Of a DNA stretch of 64,000 nucleotides, positions 23,829 through 32,867 are shown piece after piece. Position 1 is the stretch's first letter. Every line of letters begins with the position of its first letter. Made by a program: the position numbers and the translations under genes. Source of the stretch: Paracoccaceae bacterium (GTDB lineage: Bacteria > Pseudomonadota > Alphaproteobacteria > Rhodobacterales > Rhodobacteraceae). Under the pieces are notes generated by a model, which had not been told where the DNA came from, did no database searches, and saw nothing but the letters and a program-made list of their open reading frames with translations. Location: contig JANQRE010000004.1 of the NCBI GenBank assembly GCA_028284705.1, positions 310,001-374,000 of the forward strand. Direction: 5' to 3'.

Positions 23829-24926
23829 ATGACGAATTCACTAACGATTGCCCGCATCCCCGGGGACGGGATTGGCGTCGATATCCTGGAGGCGGCGTCG
23901 CTGATCGTGGATAGGGCGGTCGCGAAGGCGGGCCTTCCTGCGCTCACCTACGCTCATATCGACGCAGGGGCTGGCTATTTCAAAGAGACAGGCCGGGATA
24001 TCGAGCCTGGTGGCGAAGAACGCGCGGGTCAGGCCGACGCGATTTTCCTCGGCGCCATCGGTCTGCCCTCCGTGCGTCAAGCTGACGGCACCGAAATCGC
24101 TCCGCATCTGCGTCTGCGCGATATCTACGGGCTTTACGCCGGTGTGCGCCCGGTGCGCGCCTATCCCAATGCCCCCCAACGCCTCGCGGATCCGCGTGCC
24201 GCGGAGATCGATCTTGTGATCCTGCGCGAATCCACGGAAGGACTGTTCTATTCTGCTGCCACTCACGGGCGCAGTCTGGTGGTCGCGGACCGCGAGGCGC
24301 GGGACACTCTATTGATCACGCGGGAGACGACCGAGAAGCTGCATCATTTCGGCTTCAGACTGGCCGAGAAACGCAAGGCGCGTGGGCGACCTGGCAAGAT
24401 CACCTGCGTGGACAAGGCAAATGTCTTTGTCTCGATGGCCTTCTTTCGGAAAGTCTTCGACGAGGTGGCCGCCGAATATCCCGACATCGAGGCGGGCCAT
24501 AACTATGTCGATGCGCAGGCGCTCGATCTGATCCGTCAGCCTTGGGCCTTCGATGTGCTGGTGATGGAGAACATGTTCGGCGACATTCTCTCCGACCTTG
24601 GGGGTGGTCTTGTGGGCGGCATGGGCATGGCCTCCTGCGCGGAGATCGGCGATGAGATCGGTCTTTTTCAACCCGCCCATGGGACCGCGCCGGATATCAT
24701 GGGACAGGATAAGGCCAATCCGCTGGCCACCATCCTGTCTGGCGCGCTGATGCTGGATTATCTGGGCGATAAGAGCGGCATTCAGGGTTACAGTGATGCG
24801 GCGGATGCGATTGAAGCCGCTGTGCAAAGCGGTTTTGAGCAGAACCGGCTGCGCCCGATGGAGTTCGGCGGGGATATGGGGACCGAGGCAGTGACCCAAG
24901 AGGTGCTTACGCTGCTGGACGCCTGA
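23829..24926 (+). CDS. Isocitrate/isopropylmalate-family dehydrogenase
   Basis: A 365-residue beta-decarboxylating dehydrogenase. IPGDGIGVDILEAA starts the fold. RLRDIYGLYAGVRPVRAYP and VILRESTEGLFYSA carry substrate-binding Arg residues, VDKANVFVSMAFF carries the catalytic Lys, VLVMENMFGDILSDLGGGLVG carries the metal-binding Asp residues, and FQPAHGTAPDIMGQDKANP binds NAD. It is not LeuB in context; tartrate or other hydroxyacid dehydrogenases of this family fit better. The ATG encoding MTNSLTIAR is chosen from family length. The tandem operator is 50-80 bases upstream. Confidence 0.88.
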   Translation: MTNSLTIARIPGDGIGVDILEAASLIVDRAVAKAGLPALTYAHIDAGAGYFKETGRDIEPGGEERAGQADAIFLGAIGLPSVRQADGTEIAPHLRLRDIYGLYAGVRPVRAYPNAPQRLADPRAAEIDLVILRESTEGLFYSAATHGRSLVVADREARDTLLITRETTEKLHHFGFRLAEKRKARGRPGKITCVDKANVFVSMAFFRKVFDEVAAEYPDIEAGHNYVDAQALDLIRQPWAFDVLVMENMFGDILSDLGGGLVGGMGMASCAEIGDEIGLFQPAHGTAPDIMGQDKANPLATILSGALMLDYLGDKSGIQGYSDAADAIEAAVQSGFEQNRLRPMEFGGDMGTEAVTQEVLTLLDA

Positions 24927-24994
24927 AATCGTGATTTGGAAATTGGCCCGGCGCGCCCCACATTGTCAGTAAGCAGACGTCAAGGAGGGATGCA

Positions 24995-25501
24995 ATGAGC
25001 GAACGTGCAGTTCTGGCCGGTGGATGTTTCTGGGGAATGCAGGATTTGATCCGTAAGCTGCCCGGTGTGACGGCGACGCGGGTTGGATATACCGGCGGCG
25101 ACGTCAAAAACGCGACCTATCGCAACCACGGCACCCATGCGGAGGGGATCGAGATCATCTTCGAGCCGGAGGTGATTTCCTATCGGGAGCTCTTGGAGTT
25201 TTTCTTCCAGATCCATGACCCGACGACATTGAACCGTCAGGGCAATGATCGGGGCATGAGCTATCGCTCGGCGATTTACTATTGTTCCGAGGCCCAGCAC
25301 GAAACGGCGCTTGAGACGATTGCAGATGTGAATGCCTCGGGTCTGTGGCCGGGTCGGGTGGTGACAGAAGTCGAACCCGTGGGCGATTTCTGGGAAGCCG
25401 AACCGGAGCATCAGGACTATCTGGAGCGCATTCCGAACGGATATACCTGCCATTTCCCTCGGCCGGACTGGGTGCTGCCGAAACGCGCCGCTGCGGAATA
25501 A
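24995..25501 (+). CDS. msrA: Peptide-methionine (S)-S-oxide reductase
   Basis: A 168-residue MsrA with the catalytic motif [17 protein letters not shown] (Cys near residue 11), then [43 protein letters not shown] and YRSAIYY, all diagnostic. AAGGAGGGATGCA precedes the ATG. It repairs methionine sulfoxide using thioredoxin. There is only one obvious resolving-type Cys later (YTC near the end). It stands alone between the IDH-family gene and the inositol-type genes. Confidence 0.95.
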   Translation: MSERAVLAGGCFWGMQDLIRKLPGVTATRVGYTGGDVKNATYRNHGTHAEGIEIIFEPEVISYRELLEFFFQIHDPTTLNRQGNDRGMSYRSAIYYCSEAQHETALETIADVNASGLWPGRVVTEVEPVGDFWEAEPEHQDYLERIPNGYTCHFPRPDWVLPKRAAAE

Positions 25502-25522
25502 CACACCACTCACATTGCCATC

Positions 25523-25538
25523 TTGCAACCGGTTGCAA
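25523..25538. promoter_or_regulatory. LacI-type palindrome TTGCAACCGGTTGCAA
   Basis: A perfect 16-base palindrome with the CGG-type centre usual for LacI-family operators, 40 bases upstream of the oxidoreductase ATG. A related 14-base palindrome, TTGCAACGTTGCAA, lies at 34093 before the D-lyxose isomerase gene. No cognate repressor can be assigned within the window. Confidence 0.65.
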
Positions 25539-25544
25539 AACCTG

Positions 25545-25564
25545 TTCACCTGAATGCAGGTGAA
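25545..25564. promoter_or_regulatory. Inverted repeat TTCACCTG-N4-CAGGTGAA
   Basis: Eight-base perfect arms around AATG, 14 bases before the ATG of the Gfo/Idh gene and next to its GAGGGAGG ribosome-binding site. It could be a second operator or a leader hairpin that affects ribosome access. Confidence 0.5.
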
Positions 25565-25577
25565 GAGGGAGGATGCC

Positions 25578-26582
25578 ATGAGCCTGGGATGCGCAGTTCT
25601 TGGAGTTGGACGGATCGGACAGGTGCATTGCGATGCGCTGGCACGGGTTGAGGCGGCGACGCTGCGGGCGGTTTTTGATCCGGTCGACGCAGCGGCGCAG
25701 TCGATGGCCGACAAACATGGGTGCGCGATCCGCGACCTCGACGCAATTGAAGCGGATGACGATATCGCAGCAGTGCTTATCTGCACGCCGACTGACACAC
25801 ATGCGGATCTGATTGAGCGCTTTGCGAAAGCAGGCAAGGCCGTGTTCTGCGAGAAACCGATTGATCTCGACCTCTCCCGCGTGCGGCAGTGCCTCTCCGT
25901 TGTCGCGGAAACAGGCACGCCTTTGATGCTGGGATTCCAACGGCGATTTGACCCTCATTTCAAAGCGCTGAAGGCGCAACTTGAAGCTGGTCGCATTGGC
26001 AAGGTCGAGCAGGTGGCGCTCACCAGCCGCGACCCTGCACCGCCGCCTGTGAGCTATATCGAGCGTTCAGGCGGGATTTTCCGGGACATGATGATCCACG
26101 ATCTCGACGTGGCGCGATGGCTTCTGGAGGAGGTTGTGGCGACGGTCTATGCCACGGGCGCTTGCCTTGTGGACCCGGCCATTGGGGCTGCGGGCGATAT
26201 GGACACCGCGAGCGTGATCCTGACGACCGTGAGCGGCAAACAGGCGAGCATTCAAATCTCCCGTCGCGCGGCTTACGGCTATGATCAACGGATCGAGGTG
26301 CATGGGGAAACCGGTGCGCTGCGGGCGGAAAACGCGCGCGAAGCCAATATCGCGGTCTGGGATGCGGATGGGGCGCATGAGCCGCCTTTGCTCGACTTCT
26401 TTATGGAACGTTACGCGCCCGCCTATGCCAACGAGATTGCCGCCTTTGCTGAGGCCGTTGCGAACGGATCGCCGATGCCAACGACCGGCGAGGACGGCCT
26501 TCGGGCGCTGGAATTGGCGGAAGCGGCACATCACTCCGCCGGGCTCGGGCGCGCGGTGAAAATCGAGGAGGTTCGCCCGTGA
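25578..26582 (+). CDS. iolG: Inositol 2-dehydrogenase-like oxidoreductase (Gfo/Idh/MocA)
   Basis: A 334-residue oxidoreductase with the Rossmann start CAVLGVGRIGQVHCDALARV, the EKP motif (KAVFCEKPIDLDL) whose Lys is catalytic, and GIFRDMMIHDLDVARWLL, the substrate-binding His/Asp stretch of inositol dehydrogenases. It would oxidise myo-inositol or a related cyclitol or sugar to a ketose with NAD. The downstream overlapping gene is iolB, which supports inositol catabolism. The other iol genes (iolC, D, E) are not in the window. Confidence 0.85.
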   Translation: MSLGCAVLGVGRIGQVHCDALARVEAATLRAVFDPVDAAAQSMADKHGCAIRDLDAIEADDDIAAVLICTPTDTHADLIERFAKAGKAVFCEKPIDLDLSRVRQCLSVVAETGTPLMLGFQRRFDPHFKALKAQLEAGRIGKVEQVALTSRDPAPPPVSYIERSGGIFRDMMIHDLDVARWLLEEVVATVYATGACLVDPAIGAAGDMDTASVILTTVSGKQASIQISRRAAYGYDQRIEVHGETGALRAENAREANIAVWDADGAHEPPLLDFFMERYAPAYANEIAAFAEAVANGSPMPTTGEDGLRALELAEAAHHSAGLGRAVKIEEVRP

Positions 26583-27376
26583 GTGCGCTTCTGCGCAAAC
26601 CGCAGGGTGAGACGGGGCTGATCCATCACCTGACGCCGGAGGATGCCGGGTGGTCCTATGTCGGGTTCATGGTTCACCGCCTGAGCAAGGGCGATGAAAT
26701 CAGCGCTTACGAGGCAGATCAGGAGACGATCATTGTCCTCGTTGAAGGCAAGGCGGCGATCAAGCTCGGTGATCTTGATCTGGGCGAACGCGGCGATCGC
26801 ATGACTGTCTTTGACCGGAAACCGCCCCACGCGGCCTATGCGCCTGCGGGTTGCCAGATCACCATCGCCGCGACGACCGCGTGCACTATTGCGCTTTGCA
26901 GCGCGCCGAAGGGCGAAGGCGATCATCCGCCCGCCGCTATCGGGCCGGACGGGATCACGCAGGAGGTGCGCGGAGAGGGAACCAACACGCGTTACATCCA
27001 CGCGATTGCGATGGAGGACCGCGATGTCGCGGGACGCTTGCTAGTCACGGAGGTCTACACCCCGCCGGGACATTGGTCCTCCTACCCGCCGCACCGCCAT
27101 GACGAGAACAACTTCCCCGAGATGACCTATCTCGAAGAGACCTATTATCACCGCATCTCGCCCGCAGGCACGTTCGGGATACAGCGGGTTTTTACCGACG
27201 ATCTCTCTCTTGATGAAACCATGGCGGTCAGCGACCACGATCTGGTTCTCGTGCCCTACGGTCACCACCCCTGCGCCGCACCGCATGGGGTGGAGATGTA
27301 TTATCTCAACGTCATGGCAGGGCCTTTGCGGAAATGGCGCTTCGCGACACATCCGGACTTCGACTACCTGACCTGA
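26579..27376 (+). CDS. iolB: 5-deoxy-glucuronate isomerase
   Basis: A 265-residue bicupin of the IolB family: LIHHLTPEDAGWSYVGFMVHRL near the start, KLGDLDLGERGDRMTVFD, then HWSSYPPHRHDENNFPEMTYLEETYYHR with the metal-binding His and Glu residues, and VPYGHHPCAAPHGVEMYYLN. It converts 5-deoxy-glucuronate to 2-deoxy-5-keto-gluconate in myo-inositol degradation. Translation starts at GTG, overlaps the preceding stop (GTGA), and has GAGGAGG seven bases upstream. Confidence 0.93.
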   Translation: MSALLRKPQGETGLIHHLTPEDAGWSYVGFMVHRLSKGDEISAYEADQETIIVLVEGKAAIKLGDLDLGERGDRMTVFDRKPPHAAYAPAGCQITIAATTACTIALCSAPKGEGDHPPAAIGPDGITQEVRGEGTNTRYIHAIAMEDRDVAGRLLVTEVYTPPGHWSSYPPHRHDENNFPEMTYLEETYYHRISPAGTFGIQRVFTDDLSLDETMAVSDHDLVLVPYGHHPCAAPHGVEMYYLNVMAGPLRKWRFATHPDFDYLT

Positions 27377-27444
27377 GCCGACGCGGTTTAGAAACTTTTT
27401 GCGCCGCCCCGACCTCGTGTTAACCTCCCCGGCAGGGAGGAGAT

Positions 27445-28422
27445 ATGTCGCTCGCCAGAGATTCGGTGCGCGCGCACGCCAAACGCGTGCAGGACGCGCT
27501 CGACAATCCAGCATTGGCTCACTCGGCGATCACCGCGTCCTGGCGGCGGTCGTATCAGCACCATCGGCTTGATCCCGAGGGGTTTTCCGACCCAGTGCAG
27601 CTCTCCTCCATCGATCTGCGCGAGACCACCGAACAACTCGACCGCTTCCTGCGTGTCGCGCGTCCTCATCTCGAACAGCTTTACAACGCGGTGCGCCATT
27701 CCGGCTGCTGCGTGGTGTTGACGGATGTGAAGGGGATTATCCTCGAACGTCTGGCCTCCGACAATGACAGCGTGCATTTCGATGAGTGTGGCCTGCGCTA
27801 CGCGTCGGTCTGGAGCGAGGGCACCCAAGGTACCAATGGCGTGGGCACTTGCGTAGCGGAAAATCGCGCCGTGATCGTGCATAAGGATCAGCACTATAAC
27901 CCGAATATCATCGGCATGAGTTGCATCGGCGCGCCGATCTATGATGCCGAGGGGCAGATGATCGCGGTGATCGACGTCTCATCCGCCCGCGACAATGCGA
28001 CTCGCGACTACGCAGAACTGATCCTGCCGCTGGTTGTCTCTATCGCGCAGAAGATCGAAAGCGACTACTTCCGCAGCATCTTTGCGGATGCCCATATCAC
28101 GGTGGCCGAGCAATTCTCACCTATCGGCACGCCGCTTCTGGCCTGCGACCGCGACGACCTGGTGATCGGCGCGAACCGGGCTGCACGTAAATTGCTCGAC
28201 ATCAAACCAGGCACCTGGGAGCGGGTCGTGCCACGCGCGACGCTCTTCGCGCAGGGCCAGACCAAGCCTGCCTCCGATGACCTTGCCAATGCCGAACGCG
28301 CCGCCATCCGGCGCGCCATTGCGCAGGCGGGCGGGCAGATCACCAAAGCCGCCGCGAGCCTCAATGTCAGTCGTGCAACGCTTTACCGGATGATGAAAAA
28401 GCATGGGATTCGTCGCAATTGA
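27445..28422 (+). CDS. AcoR-like regulator with GAF and Fis-type HTH, no AAA+ domain
   Basis: A 325-residue regulator. Residues about 1-60 are the AcoR-like N-terminus (AITASWRRSYQHHRLDPEGF). A GAF domain follows (about 75-190: GCCVVLTDVKGIILERL, WSEGTQGTNGVGTCVAENRAV, IGAPIYDAEGQMIAVIDVS), then a PAS-like part, then a C-terminal Fis-type HTH (IRRAIAQAGGQITKAAASL then VSRATLYRMMKK). The sigma-54-contacting AAA+ ATPase normally found between these is absent. It should therefore act without sigma-54. It lies directly upstream of the cox genes and next to a palindrome at 28434, and probably controls them. Confidence 0.88.
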   Translation: MSLARDSVRAHAKRVQDALDNPALAHSAITASWRRSYQHHRLDPEGFSDPVQLSSIDLRETTEQLDRFLRVARPHLEQLYNAVRHSGCCVVLTDVKGIILERLASDNDSVHFDECGLRYASVWSEGTQGTNGVGTCVAENRAVIVHKDQHYNPNIIGMSCIGAPIYDAEGQMIAVIDVSSARDNATRDYAELILPLVVSIAQKIESDYFRSIFADAHITVAEQFSPIGTPLLACDRDDLVIGANRAARKLLDIKPGTWERVVPRATLFAQGQTKPASDDLANAERAAIRRAIAQAGGQITKAAASLNVSRATLYRMMKKHGIRRN

Positions 28423-28433
28423 ACGGGCCTTGA

Positions 28434-28449
28434 GTCTCAGCCCTGAGAC
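28434..28449. promoter_or_regulatory. Palindrome GTCTCAG-CC-CTGAGAC upstream of cox genes
   Basis: Perfect seven-base arms around CC, starting 12 bases after the regulator stop and ending 106 bases before coxG. It is a good candidate for binding by the Fis-type HTH of the adjacent regulator. I see no sigma-54 promoter (GG-N10-GC) downstream. Confidence 0.55.
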
Positions 28450-28555
28450 AGATTTGATCGCATAGATGGGCCCGCGACTTGATCCATTGCCAGGTTTGTT
28501 CAATCCTGACGCGGTGCAAAGCCCCGTCCCATTTTAAGACCGCTCTGGAGGAAAA

Positions 28556-29074
28556 ATGGAACTTAGCGATAGCAAAGAGATCGGCGCGCCACCCGAAGAG
28601 GTCTGGGCCGCGCTTCTGAGTGCCGAGGTTTTGCAGGCCTCGGTCCCCGGCTGCAAGGAACTCGAAGGCTCGCCCGAAGACGGCTTTCACGCCACGGTTG
28701 TGCAGAAGGTCGGCCCCGTGAAGGCGACCTTTAAAGGCGAGGTGACCCTCGACGATATGGTCGCGCCCGAAAGCCTGAGAATTTCCGGCGCAGGCAAGGG
28801 CGGGGCTGCAGGCTTTGCGAAGGGCGGAGCCAACGTGCGCCTTGAGCCCTCGGAGGCGGGAACGACGCTCCACTATGATGTCGAGGCCAAGGTCGGGGGA
28901 AAACTGGCCCAGCTGGGCTCCCGCATCATCGACGGCTTCGCCAAGAAGATGGCCGAAGAATTTTTCGAAAATTTCAAAGCGCAGATCGAAGGGCCTGCGC
29001 CGGATGATGAAGAGGCTTCCGAGGAAGAAGAGGCCCCGAAGAAAAAAGGATGGATTAAGAAGCTCGTGTCCTGA
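28556..29074 (+). CDS. coxG: CoxG-like SRPBCC protein
   Basis: A 172-residue carbon monoxide dehydrogenase subunit G-type protein: ELSDSKEIGAPPEEVWAALL opens the SRPBCC lipid-binding fold, followed by VPGCKELEG and a Gly-rich GAGKGGAAGFAKGGANVRL. The C-terminal 25 residues are an acidic tail (DDEEASEEEEAP) ending in Lys (KKKGWIKKLVS). In characterised systems CoxG helps to attach the CO dehydrogenase to the membrane. It starts the coxGSLM operon, with GGAGG near the ATG. Confidence 0.88.
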   Translation: MELSDSKEIGAPPEEVWAALLSAEVLQASVPGCKELEGSPEDGFHATVVQKVGPVKATFKGEVTLDDMVAPESLRISGAGKGGAAGFAKGGANVRLEPSEAGTTLHYDVEAKVGGKLAQLGSRIIDGFAKKMAEEFFENFKAQIEGPAPDDEEASEEEEAPKKKGWIKKLVS

Positions 29075-29109
29075 TCGGCACGACAGACGCTCTGGGAGGA
29101 GAAAACTAA

Positions 29110-29595
29110 ATGGCGAAAGTCACGATGACCGTGAACGGGAAATCCGTCTCCGGTGACGTGGAAGGACGGACATTGTTGTCGGCCTTTCTGCGAGAAGACC
29201 TCAATCTGACTGGCACACATATCGGCTGCGACACCTCGCAATGCGGGGCCTGCGTGGTGCATGTGGATGGCGAGGCGGTGAAGGCCTGCACGATGTTTGC
29301 GCTTGAAGCCGAGGGGGCCGAAGTGGGCACCATCGAAGGTCAGGCCAATGCGGATGGGTCACTGAATGCGATCCAGCAGGCGTTTCAGGATCATCACGGG
29401 CTGCAATGCGGCTTCTGCACACCGGGCATGGTGATGTCGGCGGCGGCGCTTCTGAAAGAGAACCCCAAGCCCAGTGAGGCCGAAATCCGGCACTATCTGG
29501 AAGGCAATATCTGCCGCTGCACGGGCTACCACAACATCGTCAAGGCGATCTTGGCCGCATCCGGTCAGGACGTCTCGGCGATTGCCGCTGAATAA
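29110..29595 (+). CDS. coxS: Xanthine-oxidase-family small subunit, [2Fe-2S]
   Basis: A 161-residue subunit with two iron-sulfur domains. A plant-type cluster is bound by [22 protein letters not shown], and the helical domain binds the second cluster through [10 protein letters not shown] and [10 protein letters not shown]. This passes electrons from the molybdenum site to FAD. The order S-L-M and its partner's sequence mark a form II (not form I) CO-dehydrogenase-like enzyme. Length matches the family. Confidence 0.94.
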   Translation: MAKVTMTVNGKSVSGDVEGRTLLSAFLREDLNLTGTHIGCDTSQCGACVVHVDGEAVKACTMFALEAEGAEVGTIEGQANADGSLNAIQQAFQDHHGLQCGFCTPGMVMSAAALLKENPKPSEAEIRHYLEGNICRCTGYHNIVKAILAASGQDVSAIAAE

Positions 29596-29647
29596 TCACA
29601 AGTCATTCATGGGCTGAGCCCCGGGCTCGCCCGATTGGGAGGTTTAC

Positions 29648-32014
29648 ATGCCGAAAGATGGAGGAATTGGCGCATCCAGCAAGCGCCGCGAGGACGTCCG
29701 GTTTCTGACCGGCAAGGGTCGCTATACCGACGACATCAATGTGAACGGACAGGCTTATGCCTATTTCCTGCGCTCTGATGTGGCGCATGGGAAGATCAAT
29801 TCCGTGGACACTTCCGCCGCAAGCGCGATGGAGGGTGTGGTCGGCATTCTGACCGGTGCCGATTTCGAAGGCGTCGGTGGATTGCCCTGCGGCTGGCAGG
29901 TCACTGACCGCCATGGGCAACCGATGCAGGAACCCGCGCATCCGGTTCTCGCCCAAGGCAAAGTGCGCCATGTGGGTGATCCTATTGCGATGGTCGTGGC
30001 CGAAAGCCTTGAGCAGGCCCGGAGCGCGGCGGAAGCGATTGAACTTGATATCGAGGAATTGCCCGCCGTCATGGACATGAAAGCAGCGCTCGCCGATGGG
30101 GCGACGAAAGTACATGACGATCTGACCTCAAACCTTTGTTACGATTGGGGTTTTGTGGAAGAGAACCGCGAGGCCGTCGATGAGGCCATCAAAGGCGCAC
30201 ATCATGTGACGACACTGGAACTGGTGAATAACCGTTTGGTGGCCAATCCGATGGAACCGCGCGTGGCGGTTGGCGATTACAACGCTGCGACCGACGATTC
30301 GACGCTCTACACGACCAGCCAGAATCCCCATGTGATCCGGCTCCTGATGGGCGCGTTTGTCCTCGGCATTCCGGAGCACAAGCTGCGGGTCATCGCGCCT
30401 GATGTGGGCGGCGGTTTTGGATCGAAGATCTACCACTATGCCGAGGAGGCAGCTTGTACTTTCGCAGCCAAACAGCTCGGGCGCCCGGTGAAATGGACAT
30501 CATCGCGCTCTGAAGCCTTCATGTCTGATGCGCATGGGCGGGACCACGTCACCAAGATCGAACTGGCGATGGACGCGGAAGGCAACTTTTTGGCGATCCG
30601 CACCGACACCCATGCCAATATGGGCGCGTATCTGTCGACCTTCGCACCCTCGATCCCGACCTGGCTGCACGGCACCTTGATGGCGGGCAATTACAAAACG
30701 CCACTCATCTATGTGAACGTGAAGGCCGTTTTCACCAACACGGTGCCGGTCGATGCCTATCGTGGGGCAGGGCGGCCGGAAGCCACCTTCCAGCTTGAGC
30801 GCGTCATCGACAAGGCGGCGCGGGAGATGGGGATCGACCCGGTTGAACTCAGGCGCAAGAACTTCATCACGGAGTTCCCCTATGCCACGCCCGTCGCCGT
30901 CGAATATGACACCGGCGACTACCACGCGACGATGGACAAGCTCGAAGAGATCATTGATCGCCCCGGCTTCGCTGCACGTCGCGCTGAAAGCGAGGCCAAT
31001 GGCAAGCTGCGCGGCCTCGGCATCAATTGCTATATCGAGGCTTGCGGCATCGCGCCGTCAAACCTCGTCGGCCAGTTGGGTGCCCGTGCCGGTCTCTATG
31101 AAAGCGCCACCGTGCGTGTGAATGCCACCGGCGGCGTGGTTGTGATGACCGGCTCGCACAGCCACGGGCAGGGGCATGAAACCTCCTTCCCGCAGGTGAT
31201 CGCCGATATGATCGGCATCGATGAAAGCCAAGTCGAGATCGTGCATGGCGACACGGCCAACGCACCGATGGGCATGGGCACTTACGGGTCCCGATCCATC
31301 GCTGTCGGCGGCTCGGCCATGGTCCGCGCCGCCGAGAAGGTTATCAACAAGGCCAAAAAGATTGCGGCCCACCTGATGGAAGCCTCTGAGGGCGATATCG
31401 AGTTGAAGGACGGCCAGTTCACCGTCGCTGGCACCGACAAATCGGTGGCCTGGGGCGATGTGACCCTAGCGGCTTACGTCCCGCACAACTACCCGCTCGA
31501 AGAGATCGAGCCAGGGCTGGAAGAAACCGCCTTCTACGATCCGGCCAACTTCACCTATCCCGCGGGGGCCTATGCCTGCGAGGTGGAAGTTGATCCGGAA
31601 ACCGGCAAGGTCGAGATCCAGAGCTTCGCCGCGACGGATGATTTCGGCAACATCATCAACCCGATGATAGTCGATGGTCAGGTCCATGGTGGATTGGCGC
31701 AAGGGATCGGGCAGGCTCTGCTTGAGAACTGCGCCTATGACGAGAACGGCCAGCTCCTCAGCGGCTCCTACATGGATTATGCCATGCCGCGGGCCGACGA
31801 TGTGCCGTTCTATCAGGTCGACCATTCCTGCCAGACGCCTTGCACCCATAACCCGCTCGGCGTGAAAGGCTGCGGGGAGGCGGGGGCCATCGGCTCGCCA
31901 CCATCGGTCGTCAACGCCGTTGTCGATGCGCTGCAATCAGCAGGGCATGACGTCACTCACATTGATATGCCGCTGACGCCCGCGCGCGTCTGGTCGGCCA
32001 TGAACGGAGGGTAA
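29648..32014 (+). CDS. coxL: Molybdenum hydroxylase large subunit, form II CoxL-like
   Basis: A 788-residue molybdopterin subunit of the xanthine oxidase family. The active-site loop is AYRGAGR (residues 370-376), the form II signature; true aerobic CO dehydrogenase (form I) has AYxCSFR with the Cys that holds copper. [17 protein letters not shown] and [22 protein letters not shown] bind the cofactor; the latter has the catalytic Glu. It probably hydroxylates an organic substrate. No coxD/E/F maturation genes are seen nearby. The start has GGGAGG upstream. Confidence 0.92.
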   Translation: MPKDGGIGASSKRREDVRFLTGKGRYTDDINVNGQAYAYFLRSDVAHGKINSVDTSAASAMEGVVGILTGADFEGVGGLPCGWQVTDRHGQPMQEPAHPVLAQGKVRHVGDPIAMVVAESLEQARSAAEAIELDIEELPAVMDMKAALADGATKVHDDLTSNLCYDWGFVEENREAVDEAIKGAHHVTTLELVNNRLVANPMEPRVAVGDYNAATDDSTLYTTSQNPHVIRLLMGAFVLGIPEHKLRVIAPDVGGGFGSKIYHYAEEAACTFAAKQLGRPVKWTSSRSEAFMSDAHGRDHVTKIELAMDAEGNFLAIRTDTHANMGAYLSTFAPSIPTWLHGTLMAGNYKTPLIYVNVKAVFTNTVPVDAYRGAGRPEATFQLERVIDKAAREMGIDPVELRRKNFITEFPYATPVAVEYDTGDYHATMDKLEEIIDRPGFAARRAESEANGKLRGLGINCYIEACGIAPSNLVGQLGARAGLYESATVRVNATGGVVVMTGSHSHGQGHETSFPQVIADMIGIDESQVEIVHGDTANAPMGMGTYGSRSIAVGGSAMVRAAEKVINKAKKIAAHLMEASEGDIELKDGQFTVAGTDKSVAWGDVTLAAYVPHNYPLEEIEPGLEETAFYDPANFTYPAGAYACEVEVDPETGKVEIQSFAATDDFGNIINPMIVDGQVHGGLAQGIGQALLENCAYDENGQLLSGSYMDYAMPRADDVPFYQVDHSCQTPCTHNPLGVKGCGEAGAIGSPPSVVNAVVDALQSAGHDVTHIDMPLTPARVWSAMNGG

Positions 32015-32018
32015 GTCT

Positions 32019-32804
32019 ATGTATGAATTTGATCTGGAACGCCCGACGCGTGTGGAAGATGCGGTGAAGCTCTTAAGCGACTCGGTGGAAAGCCAGCCCC
32101 TCGGTGGCGGTCAGACCCTGATCCCGACGCTTAAGCAGCGCCTCGCCAGTCCCGAGCGGCTGGTCAGCCTCACGGGCATCGACAGCATGAAAGGCGTCTT
32201 CACTGATCGCGGGGGTACGCTCCGTATCGGTGGCGCCACGACCCATGCGGAAGTGGCGGCGAAAGCGGCCTATCCCGGGCTGTCCGAGCTTGCGGCGAAT
32301 ATCGGCGACCCCGCCGTGCGCAACCGTGGCACGATTGGCGGCAGCCTCGCCAATAACGACCCGGCAGCCTGCTACCCAGCGGCGGTTCTGGCGCTGAACG
32401 CGACCATTGGCACCAATGCGCGGGAAATTGCGGCGGATGATTTCTTCCAAGGTATGTTCACGACCGCGCTTGAGGAAGGCGAGATCATCACCAATGTGAC
32501 GTTCCCCGCAGTTCGTACGGCCAATTACCAGAAGTTCCTCCAACCGGCCTCGCGTTTCGCGCTTGTGGGGGTCTTCGTGGCCAAACACGATGACGGCGTG
32601 CGGGTTGCAGTCACGGGCGCGTCGAATGACGGTGTGTTTCGCTGGTCCGCCGCCGAGGAGGCGCTGAACGGTGACTTCTCTCCGGATGCGGTTGCGGGGC
32701 TCGATGTGCCGGATGGCGACATGATCTCGGACCTGCACGGGTCCGGAGCGTATCGGGCCCATCTGGTGAAAGTCCTCACCGGACGCGCCGTCGCCGCCGC
32801 CTGA
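32019..32804 (+). CDS. coxM: Molybdenum hydroxylase FAD subunit
   Basis: A 261-residue FAD-binding medium subunit. PLGGGQTLIPTLKQRLASP is the first FAD loop and IGDPAVRNRGTIGGSLANNDPAA the second, as in CoxM. The C-terminal CO_deh_flav_C domain ends SGAYRAHLVKVLTGRAV. It transfers electrons from the Fe-S clusters to the final acceptor. It starts four bases after coxL and is followed at once by a strong terminator. Confidence 0.93.
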   Translation: MYEFDLERPTRVEDAVKLLSDSVESQPLGGGQTLIPTLKQRLASPERLVSLTGIDSMKGVFTDRGGTLRIGGATTHAEVAAKAAYPGLSELAANIGDPAVRNRGTIGGSLANNDPAACYPAAVLALNATIGTNAREIAADDFFQGMFTTALEEGEIITNVTFPAVRTANYQKFLQPASRFALVGVFVAKHDDGVRVAVTGASNDGVFRWSAAEEALNGDFSPDAVAGLDVPDGDMISDLHGSGAYRAHLVKVLTGRAVAAA

Positions 32805-32810
32805 CCCTGA

Positions 32811-32849
32811 AAACACCCCGCCCACCCGGCGGGGTGTTTTGCTTTTTTC
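32811..32849 (+). terminator. Rho-independent terminator after coxM
   Basis: Perfect 13-base arms AAAACACCCCGCC (32811-32823) and GGCGGGGTGTTTT (32829-32841), a five-base loop, then GC and six T. It is the clearest intrinsic terminator in the window. Only 19 bases separate it from the next ATG, so the cyclase is expressed by read-through or from a promoter inside coxM. Confidence 0.92.
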
Positions 32850-32867
32850 AGAAAGGAGTGTGTTCCC

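Noticed and set aside
28423-28555. Sigma-54 promoter before coxG
   Set aside because: No GG-N10-GC pair with TTGCA-like -12 at proper spacing; the regulator also lacks the AAA+ domain.
29648-32014. Aerobic CO dehydrogenase (form I)
   Set aside because: The active-site loop reads AYRGAGR, not AYxCSFR, and the maturation genes are absent.
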